Below, piece by piece: positions 1-5,097 of a DNA stretch of 5,097 nucleotides; position 1 is the stretch's first letter, and the number at the start of each line of letters is the position of its first letter. Under the pieces are notes generated by a model. The model was not told the DNA's origin, searched no databases, and saw only the letters and a program-made list of their open reading frames with translations. The DNA is from Pseudomonadota bacterium (GTDB lineage: Bacteria > Pseudomonadota > Alphaproteobacteria > Rhizobiales > Tepidamorphaceae). The stretch is from NCBI GenBank assembly GCA_023435545.1, contig JAEYRQ010000252.1:1-5097 (forward strand). Direction: 5' to 3'. The position numbers and the translations under genes were made by a program.

Positions 1-654
1 GATAAGGACGGTGAAATCTTCCGCCCAGTTCGAGCCGAAATTGAGATATGTCCTCCGCGGCCGCTCACCAACCGACACGACCCGACCTTCGACAATGACG
101 AAGCGACCGGTCTGCGCCGCCAGAGCGCCCGGCCTCCCCGCATGCCATATAGTGCCGATCTCGGTCGACCAAAGTCCCCTGCGTTCGGATCGCGCCGCCG
201 CTTCGCGCCGCAACAGATCGCCGATGCAAGCCGGATCATCGAGCAAGGCCGAGACCTGCGCAAGCCCCAACTCGACCAGCCTTCCCTGCAACCAGCCATC
301 GGCCGCGCCCGGTATGGCAACCTGCGCGGCGATCCGTCCATGCCGATCCGGGCGTTGCGACAGCACCCGCAGATCCAGCCGGCCGCCGTCTGACGCTACG
401 GCGTCCGAGACGGCCCGGTGCGCCGCGTTCGCGATCGCGGCCGCGGCATCCCCGTCGGCCGGCGACTCGACCAGCACCTGCGCCAGCCGGATCCGGCGGC
501 CATCCTCAAGGCGAAACTCTGCGGCCGAGATGACCTCGGCCACCCGGACCGATTCTCCCGGCCCGGCCAGGCACGCCGGCTGGGCCCAGCCGGCCGGCAC
601 CGCCACGGCCAGCGCCAGCAGCGTCGCTAGCCATGGCAGCCACTGCGTCCCCAC
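1..654 (-). CDS. Exported SNase-like (thermonuclease family) protein, C-terminus beyond window
   Basis: The minus strand is open for 218 codons from a GTG at 654 to the left edge, so the end of the gene is missing. I chose this start because GGAGGG lies 4 nt upstream and a signal peptide follows at once: a short N-region, a hydrophobic core around residues 5-19, and a likely cleavage after Ala24 (GWA|Q). ATG codons at 732 and 765 are in frame but have poorer ribosome sites and would bury the signal. The family assignment rests on a beta-strand plus RIRLAQV segment (residues 53-60), PDRHGR (102-107), WLQGRLVELGLAQV (121-134) and EAAARSERRGLW (151-162), which is the usual SNase order. A further segment, about 183-218 with YLNFGSNW, follows the SNase core; I recall similar extensions in proteobacterial homologues. 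Arg56 and Arg107 match catalytic Arg35 and Arg87 of the S. aureus enzyme, but the Asp21, Asp40 and Glu43 equivalents appear to be Ala45, Leu61 and Ser64. The protein is therefore probably secreted or periplasmic and perhaps not a nuclease. Confidence 0.82.
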   Translation of the reverse strand, partial: MGTQWLPWLATLLALAVAVPAGWAQPACLAGPGESVRVAEVISAAEFRLEDGRRIRLAQVLVESPADGDAAAAIANAAHRAVSDAVASDGGRLDLRVLSQRPDRHGRIAAQVAIPGAADGWLQGRLVELGLAQVSALLDDPACIGDLLRREAAARSERRGLWSTEIGTIWHAGRPGALAAQTGRFVIVEGRVVSVGERPRRTYLNFGSNWAEDFTVLI

Positions 655-752
655 GCATCCCTCCACCCCGGCAGCTACACCATACGGCAGTTCTCGCGCC
701 CGATCTCGGTTCGGACCTGATCTTGTGGACATCGACGGCTCGCAACCCCCGG

Positions 753-775
753 CGCACAGCCTCATATGCTGTGCG
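753..775. repeat. Perfect 8-bp inverted repeat with 7-nt spacer
   Basis: The arms CGCACAGC (753-760) and GCTGTGCG (768-775) are exact reverse complements around the spacer CTCATAT. The repeat lies in the divergent intergenic region, about 100 nt upstream of the SNase-like start. As RNA it would form a stable 8-bp stem with a 7-nt loop. Neither strand has a T-run after it, so a rho-independent terminator is unlikely. An operator for a dimeric regulator of the divergent genes is possible, but no known consensus is recognised. Confidence 0.55.
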
Positions 776-875
776 ACACCGCCTCGATCCGGAACGCCGC
801 AGGCCTCGCGGAGTTCCCTCGCAGAATCGGAGCAGCGTAAGCCCCGCGCCCGCACCGCACGTTCCGCGCACGTGC

Positions 876-905
876 TTGATTGTCTGGCGCCAGCCGGGTT
901 AGACG
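876..905 (+). promoter_or_regulatory. Possible promoter of tRNA-Arg
   Basis: A -35-like TTGATT (876-881, preceded by C as is common in alphaproteobacteria) is followed 17-18 nt later by a weak -10-like TTAGAC/TAGACG (899-905). Transcription would start at about 911, a few bases before the mature tRNA 5' end at 917, which is a typical leader length. The -10 match is poor, so the call is tentative. Confidence 0.35.
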
Positions 906-916
906 ATCTACTCAGC

Positions 917-993
917 GGCCCGGTAGCTCAGCCGGATAGAGCACCGGTTTCCTAAACCGGGTGTCGGGGGTTCGAGTCCCTCCCGGGCCGCCA
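917..993 (+). tRNA. tRNA-Arg (anticodon CCU), CCA encoded
   Basis: The sequence folds into a complete cloverleaf. The acceptor stem is GGCCCGG (917-923) with CCGGGCC (983-989), all seven pairs Watson-Crick. The D arm is GCTC/GAGC (926-929 with 939-942). The anticodon stem is CCGGT/ACCGG (944-948 with 956-960) around the loop TTCCTAA, so the anticodon is CCT at 951-953, reading AGG. The variable loop is five bases (961-965). The T arm is GGGGG/CCCTC (966-970 with 978-982, one G-T pair) with loop TTCGAGT. The discriminator base is G990, followed by an encoded CCA (991-993). AGG is a rare arginine codon in high-GC genomes, so this is expected to be a low-demand tRNA. No break or mismatch suggests a pseudogene. 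No rho-independent terminator follows it. Confidence 0.97.
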
Positions 994-994
994 G

Positions 995-1216
995 ATGCCC
1001 CGTCCGGCGCGCCTGCCAACGCTTCGCACTGGCGGCAACCGCGTCCGGCCTCAAGCACGCCTCATCAACCAGCCTGTCGAGGTGGCGCGTCTGCGATCGG
1101 AACTGGCTGCGCTGATCGAAGAACGCGGCCTGCGGCCGGATATCGTCATGCGTTTCGTCTATGGCACGACGCTGCCATTCTCGCCCCGCCGCCCTGTCGA
1201 GTCGGTGATGGTCTAG
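995..1216 (+). CDS. Unrecognised 73-codon open frame directly after the tRNA
   Basis: This frame starts with an ATG one base after the tRNA CCA and ends at a TAG (1214-1216). I do not recognise the product. The first 23 codons read like random GC-rich sequence (Pro/Arg-rich). From about residue 24 onward the codons have a more coding-like pattern, with a charged, probably helical stretch [22 protein letters not shown] (roughly residues 30-51) and then [11 protein letters not shown]. There is no Shine-Dalgarno sequence before the ATG, which would overlap the tRNA end. An in-frame GTG at 1082 is an alternative start, also without a good ribosome site. It may be a real small protein, the remnant of a larger gene, or a chance opening. 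Confidence 0.27.
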   Translation: MPRPARLPTLRTGGNRVRPQARLINQPVEVARLRSELAALIEERGLRPDIVMRFVYGTTLPFSPRRPVESVMV

Positions 1217-1372
1217 CCGGGGAAGCCAACGGTCGCCGCAAGGCCGGAACAGACCCGTCGTCTCCCGGACTGTGGTCCGACCGTCCCCGCAAGGCCTGCA
1301 GCCTCCCGGGGACTGCCGCCCCCGGCGCCGCGGATGCATTCCGTCGCACTCCCACCGGGTCCTCTCCAAGCC
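1217..1372. other. Non-coding stretch upstream of the nosR promoter
   Basis: I see no supported gene here. Frames on both strands stay open because of high GC, but lack starts with ribosome sites and family motifs. Small structures include a 5-bp hairpin CGGAC-TGTG-GTCCG (1266-1279), an imperfect GC-rich palindrome (1298-1316) and a 10-bp direct repeat CCGCAAGGCC (1236-1245 and 1287-1296). None is followed by a T-run, so none is a clear terminator. Confidence 0.4.
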
Positions 1373-1386
1373 TTGATCGAAATCAA
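1373..1386 (+). promoter_or_regulatory. Perfect FNR/Anr/FixK/Dnr-type box upstream of nosR
   Basis: TTGATCGAAATCAA matches the FNR-family consensus TTGAT-N4-ATCAA at every defined base. The palindrome extends one base each side to CTTGATCGAAATCAAG (1372-1387). Its centre lies 47.5 bp before the ATG at 1427 and about 41 bp before the start point predicted from the -10-like element, which is the class II activator position. Family knowledge says nos genes are activated by oxygen-sensing (FNR/FixK) or NO-sensing (Dnr/NnrR) members of this family; the box alone does not tell which one binds. Confidence 0.9.
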
Positions 1387-1407
1387 GAGCCCGTGCTTTC
1401 ATATCGG

Positions 1408-1413
1408 TATTTT
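1408..1413 (+). promoter_or_regulatory. Putative -10 element of the nosR promoter
   Basis: TATTTT matches the sigma-70 -10 consensus at four of six positions, in an AT-rich patch that stands out from the GC-rich surroundings. It sits about 31 bp downstream of the FNR-type box centre, which would place the transcription start at about 1420-1421. No separate -35 is expected at a class II activator promoter. Confidence 0.5.
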
Positions 1414-1422
1414 CAAGGCGGA

Positions 1423-1447
1423 TTTGATGCGACCGAGGAACGTCAAA
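1423..1447 (+). promoter_or_regulatory. Possible hairpin over the nosR start region, with GAGGAA in the loop
   Basis: TTTGATG (1423-1429) pairs with CGTCAAA (1441-1447), seven pairs including one G-U, around an 11-nt loop (1430-1440) that contains GAGGAA (1435-1440). The stem would hide the ATG at 1427 and leave the loop ribosome site free for the GTG at 1448, which begins immediately after the stem. The stem is short and AU-rich, so it may be marginal. Confidence 0.35.
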
Positions 1448-3634
1448 GTGTTCGCAATTGGCGCCGCGCGTAGACTGGTACTGATGGCCGTGATTGGCCT
1501 CTGCGCGATCGCCGGACAGGCAGGGCTGGCGGCTGCCGCAGAACTCGGCAGGTTCCTGCCGGCACTGCAGGCGGGTCAGCTTGTCGAGGGAGCGACGGGG
1601 TTCGGCCGTGTGCGCGACGACGTGCCGGTCGCTCCCATCCTCAAGGACGGTGAGGCGGTGGGCTATGCCTTCCTCACCTCAGATTTCGTCTCGACCACCG
1701 GCTACTCCGGCAAGCCGATCCATGTCGTGGCGGCGCTGTCGCCCGATGCGGTGGTCACCGGTGCGGTGCTGGTCGAGCACTCCGAGCCGATCGTGCTCAT
1801 CGGCATTCCCGAAGCGAAGATGCGTCGCTCCATCGAGAGTTATGTCGGCGTCGACCTGAAGGCCGAGGCCGCCGCCGGCGGCTCGGCGCACGAGCTCGAC
1901 ATCATCTCGGGCGCGACCGTCACCGTGATGGTCATCGACGATTCGATCATCCGGGCCGGTCTCCGCGTCGCCCGTCAGCTCGGCCTCGGCGGCCTCGCCG
2001 CCGCCGCCGAAGCACCGCGCCAGCGCGTCGCGCTCGTCGAGGACACCGGCGGGACACTCGACTGGATGACATTGAGCGGCGACGGGTCGGTGCGCAGGCT
2101 GAGCCTCGACATCGGCCAGGTCAACGATGCGTTTGCACGTTCGGGCGATGCCCGCGCCGCCGCACGCCCTGAGCCGGGCGACCCCGGCGCCACCTTCATC
2201 GATCTGCAGGCCGCCCTGGTCAGCGTCCCGGCCATCGGCCGCAGCCTCCTGGGCGAGCGGGCGTATGAGCAGCTCGGCTCCTGGCTGCAGCCGGGCGACC
2301 ACGCGCTCCTGGTGATGGGGCGGGGGCCCTACTCGTTCAAGGGATCGGGCTATGTCCGCGGCGGCATCTTCGACCGCATCCAGCTTATCCAGGACGATTT
2401 CTCCATCCGCTTCCGCGACCGTCAGCACCGTCGTGCCGGGGCGATCGCGGCCGAGGGTGCGCCGGACTTCGACGAGATCGACCTGTTCCGCATTCCCGCG
2501 GATTCCGGGTTCGATCCCACCCGGCCCTGGCGCCTGCAGCTGCTCGTCCAGCGCCCCGTCGGTGCCATCGAGAAGGCGTTTCTCACCTTTGACCTGGGAT
2601 ACCGCCTTCCGGAGCATCTTCTGCGGCCGGTGGCGGCGCCGTTGGCCGAGCCGGTTGTCGTCGACGACCCCGACGAGGCAGCGGCGAAGGCCGCGCTGTG
2701 GCAGCGGGTCTGGCGCGGCAAGTCGCTGGAGATCGGCGCCGTGCTGGCGATGCTCGGGGTCCTGACCGGTGCCTTCTTCTTCCAGACATACGTCACCCGC
2801 TCCGCGCGCCTGTTCTTCTGGTTCCGCATCGGATTCCTCACCCTGACGCTGGTGTTCCTCGGCTGGTACGCAAACGCGCAGCTGTCGATCGTCAACCTGA
2901 TGGCGCTCCTCAACGCGTTCGCCACCGGGTTCACGTGGGACACCTTCCTGCTTGATCCGCTGACCTTCATCCTCTGGTTCTCGGTCGCGGCCGCGCTCTT
3001 GTTCTGGGGCCGCGGCGCCTATTGCGGGTGGCTGTGCCCGTTCGGCGCGCTGCAGGAGCTGACCAACCGCATCGCCAAGCTGGTGCGCATCCCGCAGTGG
3101 ACGGTGCCCTGGGGCCTGCACGAACGGCTCTGGGCGGTCAAGTACATGATCTTCCTGGGCCTCTTCGGAGTTTCGCTCGCCTCCGTCGGCACCGCCGAAC
3201 ACCTCGCCGAGGTCGAGCCGTTCAAGACCGCGATCATCCTGAAGTTCGACCGCGCCTGGCCGTTCGTCGTCTATGCGCTGGTGCTGCTCGGCATCGGGCT
3301 GTTCGTCGAGCGCTTCTACTGCCGCTACCTCTGCCCGCTGGGAGCCGCGCTCGCCATCCCCGCCCGCCTGCGGATGTTCGACTGGCTGAAGCGCTACGCC
3401 GAGTGCGGTCGGCCCTGCCAGACCTGTGCCAACGAATGCATGGTCCAAGCGATCCACCCCACCGGCGAGATCAACCCGAACGAGTGCCACAACTGCCTGC
3501 ACTGCCAGGTGCTCTACCAGAGCGAAGCAAAGTGCCCGGTCGTGATCCTGAAGAAGAAGAAGCGCGAGGCCTTCGCCAAGCGCAACACCACTTCGGACGC
3601 GGCGATCAGCCGAATCCTCGAGAAATCGTCTTAA
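1427..3634 (+). CDS. nosR: NosR: membrane flavo-iron-sulfur protein of nitrous oxide reduction
   Basis: NosR is an inner-membrane electron-transfer protein needed for nos transcription and for NosZ activity in vivo. From the ATG at 1427 it has 735 residues, a normal family length. Residues 1-38 form a Sec-type signal. A periplasmic FMN-binding domain (about 78-180) carries DIISGAT (158-164), which fits the ApbE flavinylation motif, so Thr164 should hold covalent FMN. A second periplasmic stretch leads to membrane helices from about 436. Two CxxxCP motifs, C533/C537 and C632/C636, lie at the cytoplasmic ends of helices, as in NapH-like proteins. The C-terminus has two ferredoxin-type clusters: C660-x3-C664-x2-C667-x3-C671 and C687-x2-C690-x2-C693-x9-C703-P. 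The start is not settled. An upstream ATG (1334) would put the FNR box inside the gene and is unlikely. A GTG at 1448, with GAGGAA at 1435-1440, is a serious alternative. nosZ follows after 17 nt, so the two are probably co-transcribed. Confidence 0.96.
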   Translation: MRPRNVKVFAIGAARRLVLMAVIGLCAIAGQAGLAAAAELGRFLPALQAGQLVEGATGFGRVRDDVPVAPILKDGEAVGYAFLTSDFVSTTGYSGKPIHVVAALSPDAVVTGAVLVEHSEPIVLIGIPEAKMRRSIESYVGVDLKAEAAAGGSAHELDIISGATVTVMVIDDSIIRAGLRVARQLGLGGLAAAAEAPRQRVALVEDTGGTLDWMTLSGDGSVRRLSLDIGQVNDAFARSGDARAAARPEPGDPGATFIDLQAALVSVPAIGRSLLGERAYEQLGSWLQPGDHALLVMGRGPYSFKGSGYVRGGIFDRIQLIQDDFSIRFRDRQHRRAGAIAAEGAPDFDEIDLFRIPADSGFDPTRPWRLQLLVQRPVGAIEKAFLTFDLGYRLPEHLLRPVAAPLAEPVVVDDPDEAAAKAALWQRVWRGKSLEIGAVLAMLGVLTGAFFFQTYVTRSARLFFWFRIGFLTLTLVFLGWYANAQLSIVNLMALLNAFATGFTWDTFLLDPLTFILWFSVAAALLFWGRGAYCGWLCPFGALQELTNRIAKLVRIPQWTVPWGLHERLWAVKYMIFLGLFGVSLASVGTAEHLAEVEPFKTAIILKFDRAWPFVVYALVLLGIGLFVERFYCRYLCPLGAALAIPARLRMFDWLKRYAECGRPCQTCANECMVQAIHPTGEINPNECHNCLHCQVLYQSEAKCPVVILKKKKREAFAKRNTTSDAAISRILEKSS

Positions 3635-3640
3635 GGGAAA

Positions 3641-3645
3641 AGGAG
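3641..3645 (+). promoter_or_regulatory. Ribosome binding site of nosZ
   Basis: AGGAG lies in the 17-nt nosR-nosZ gap, 6 nt before the ATG at 3652. It is the strongest ribosome site in the window and fixes the nosZ start. The gap has no room for a separate promoter or terminator. Confidence 0.9.
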
Positions 3646-3651
3646 AAGCAA

Positions 3652-5097
3652 ATGCCTGCCGATACCGACAGACTGAGCATGAGCCGCCGTGGACTGCTCA
3701 CGGGTCCGGCGAAGCTGGCGCTGGTCGCTGGCGCGGCCGCCGGGGGCGCGGGAGCATTGCTCTCCGGCTCCGAGCCCGCCACGGCCGCCGGCGCCGAGCT
3801 GAAGCCTGGCGAACTCGATGAGTATTACGGCTTCTGGTCGTCCGGCCAGACCGGCGAATTGCGCATCCTCGGCGTCCCCTCGATGCGTGAACTGATGCGC
3901 ATACCCGTCTTCAACCGCTGCTCGGCGACGGGCTGGGGCCAGACCAATGAATCGCTGAAGATCCTGACCGAGGGGCTTTCGGACAAGACCAAGAAGTTCC
4001 TGGCCGCCAACGGCAAGGTCACTCACGACAACGGCGACCTGCACCACGTCCACATGTCCTTCACCGAGGGCAAGTACGACGGCCGCTACCTGTTCATGAA
4101 CGACAAGGCCAACACCCGCGTCGCGCGGGTGCGCTGCGACGTCATGAAGCCCGACAAGATCATCGAGATCCCGAATGCCAAGGCCATCCACGGCATGCGT
4201 CCGCAGAAGTGGCCTCGGACCAACTACGTCTTCGCCAATGGCGAGGACGAGGGCCCGATGATCAATGACGGCAAGATCCTCAACGATCCGGAGAAGTACG
4301 TGAACTTCTTCACCGCCATCGACGCCGACAAGATGGAGGTCGCCTGGCAGGTGATCGTCTCCGGCAACCTCGACAACTGCGACGCGGACTATGACGGGAA
4401 GTACGCATTCTCGACCAGCTACAACTCCGAGATGGGGATGACGCTGGCCGATATGACGGCCTCGGAGATGGACCACGTGGTGGTCTTCAACATTGCCGAG
4501 ATCGAGCGTGGCATCGCCGAGGGCGATTTCGAGGAGCTCAACGGCGTCAAGGTCATCGACGGGCGCAAGGGCTCGAACAAGAAGTACACGCGCTACGTCC
4601 CGATCGCCAACAACCCGCACGGCTGCAACATGGCGCCGGACCGCAAGCACCTGTGCATCGGCGGCAAGCTGTCGCCGACGGTGGCGGTGATCGACGTCAC
4701 CAAGCTGGACGCCGTCTTCGACGAGGATGCCGATCCGCGCTCGGCCGTCGTCGCCGAGCCGGAACTGGGCCTCGGGCCGCTCCACACCGCCTTCGACGGC
4801 GAGGGCAACGCCTTCACCACGCTGTTCCTCGACAGCCAGGTGGCCAAGTGGAACATCGAGAAGGCGATCCGCGCCTACAACGGCGAGAATGTCGACCCGA
4901 TTATCTCCAAGGTCGACGTCCACTACCAGCCCGGCCACAACTCGACCACCATGGGCGAAACGCTGGACGCCGACGGCAAGTGGCTGATCTCGATGAACAA
5001 GTTCTCGAAGGACCGCTTCCTCAATGTCGGTCCGCTGAAGCCCGAGAACGAGCAGCTGATCGCGCTCGACGGCGACAGCATGACGATCGTCCACGAC
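3652..5097 (+). CDS. nosZ: NosZ: nitrous oxide reductase (clade I, Tat-exported), C-terminus beyond window
   Basis: NosZ reduces N2O to N2 in the periplasm using a CuZ copper-sulfide centre and a CuA centre. The window holds the first 482 codons, open to the right edge; the family is about 640 residues. The N-terminus has a twin-arginine signal, MSRRGLL (10-16), then a long Ala/Gly-rich stretch and a likely cleavage near residue 46-48. This Tat signal, together with the adjacent nosR, marks clade I rather than the Sec-dependent clade II. The beta-propeller is intact. Six of the seven CuZ histidines are visible: H131 and H132 (DLHHVHM), H180 (AIHGMR), H323 (NPHGCN), H378 (GPLHTAF) and H429 (QPGHN). 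Their spacings match the Pseudomonas enzyme's H79, H80, H128, H270, H325 and H376 to within one residue. The seventh, in the EPHD motif, should fall about 8 residues past the edge, and the whole CuA domain is outside. No frameshift is seen. Expression is likely driven from the nosR promoter. Confidence 0.98.
   Translation, partial: MPADTDRLSMSRRGLLTGPAKLALVAGAAAGGAGALLSGSEPATAAGAELKPGELDEYYGFWSSGQTGELRILGVPSMRELMRIPVFNRCSATGWGQTNESLKILTEGLSDKTKKFLAANGKVTHDNGDLHHVHMSFTEGKYDGRYLFMNDKANTRVARVRCDVMKPDKIIEIPNAKAIHGMRPQKWPRTNYVFANGEDEGPMINDGKILNDPEKYVNFFTAIDADKMEVAWQVIVSGNLDNCDADYDGKYAFSTSYNSEMGMTLADMTASEMDHVVVFNIAEIERGIAEGDFEELNGVKVIDGRKGSNKKYTRYVPIANNPHGCNMAPDRKHLCIGGKLSPTVAVIDVTKLDAVFDEDADPRSAVVAEPELGLGPLHTAFDGEGNAFTTLFLDSQVAKWNIEKAIRAYNGENVDPIISKVDVHYQPGHNSTTMGETLDADGKWLISMNKFSKDRFLNVGPLKPENEQLIALDGDSMTIVHD

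Larger units (their letters stand above)
655..916. other. Divergent intergenic region between SNase-like gene and tRNA-Arg
   Basis: This 262-bp gap separates the minus-strand SNase-like start from the plus-strand tRNA. Several reading frames are open through it on both strands, but none has a convincing ribosome site, family motif or coding-like third-position pattern, and I take them as chance openings in GC-rich DNA. It contains a perfect inverted repeat (753-775) and a possible tRNA promoter (876-905). I could not find a convincing promoter for the SNase-like gene. Confidence 0.5.

Noticed and set aside
11..955. A 314-codon open frame on the plus strand running through the SNase-like gene into the tRNA
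   Set aside because: It is antisense to a frame with clear SNase motifs and a signal peptide, has a low-complexity Ser/Arg/Pro/Ala composition, and ends inside a well-folded tRNA.
1236..1296. 10-bp direct repeat CCGCAAGGCC (1236-1245 and 1287-1296) and nearby small hairpins
   Set aside because: They are short, GC-rich and without T-runs or a regular array. This level of repetition is expected by chance at this base composition.
908..1402. A 164-codon minus-strand open frame ending in a sequence like [23 protein letters not shown]
   Set aside because: That ending is simply the antisense translation of the tRNA, a familiar annotation artefact. The rest has no motif and runs through the nosR promoter box.
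1334..1426. Upstream ATG (1334) extending NosR by 31 residues
   Set aside because: It would place the perfect FNR-type box and the -10-like element inside the coding region and put non-signal sequence in front of the signal peptide.
2507..2526. Sequence resembling a tRNA T-arm and 3' end (GGGTTCGATCCCACCCGG) inside nosR, considered as an attachment-site copy
   Set aside because: It differs from the tRNA-Arg 3' end at several positions, lies within an intact NosR reading frame ([10 protein letters not shown]), and has no accompanying integrase or second tRNA feature.
1679..3502. A 607-codon minus-strand open frame inside nosR
   Set aside because: It is opposite a full-length NosR with every cofactor motif present. 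Long antisense frames are expected where third codon positions are nearly always G or C.
3631..5094. A 487-codon minus-strand open frame opposite nosZ
   Set aside because: It mirrors the nosZ codons, has a repetitive Val/Asp/His/Leu/Arg composition and no recognisable domain, while nosZ itself is unmistakable.
1..5097. CRISPR arrays, insertion sequences, transposase or toxin-antitoxin genes
   Set aside because: I saw no spaced repeat array, no terminal inverted repeats with target duplications and no matching protein motifs on either strand.

Overview
The window is high-GC bacterial DNA with strong G/C preference at third codon positions. The gene order (nosR followed by a twin-arginine-exported, clade I type nosZ), an FNR/FixK/Dnr-class box and the base composition suggest a denitrifying proteobacterium, most likely an alphaproteobacterium. 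That placement is an inference from style, not from a marker gene.

Layout. (1) Positions 1-654, minus strand: the start and middle of an exported protein with a staphylococcal-nuclease-like (SNase) fold. Its end lies beyond the left edge, and its catalytic and calcium-binding positions look degenerate. (2) 655-916: a divergent intergenic region with a perfect 8-bp inverted repeat (753-775) and a possible tRNA promoter. (3) 917-993, plus strand: a complete tRNA-Arg with anticodon CCU and an encoded CCA end. (4) 994-1426: a gap that holds an unrecognised 73-codon open frame (995-1216), a stretch with no clear gene, and then a perfect FNR-type box (1373-1386) with a plausible -10 element at the right distance. 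(5) 1427-3634, plus strand: complete nosR, encoding a membrane flavo-iron-sulfur protein. (6) 3652-5097, plus strand: nosZ, nitrous oxide reductase, cut by the right edge after 482 codons.

How the genes work together. NosZ is the periplasmic copper enzyme that reduces N2O to N2, the last step of denitrification. NosR is needed for nos expression and for NosZ activity in vivo, and is thought to pass electrons across or along the membrane to NosZ or to its copper-site maturation. The 17-nt gap between nosR and nosZ and the single regulatory site upstream of nosR point to one transcript switched on under low oxygen and/or nitric oxide. The tRNA and the SNase-like gene are probably unrelated neighbours.

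I found no evidence of a previously undescribed system here. The points most worth a second look are the probably inactive SNase-like protein, the inverted repeat upstream of it, and the nosR start region, where the promoter geometry and a small hairpin favour a downstream GTG start.
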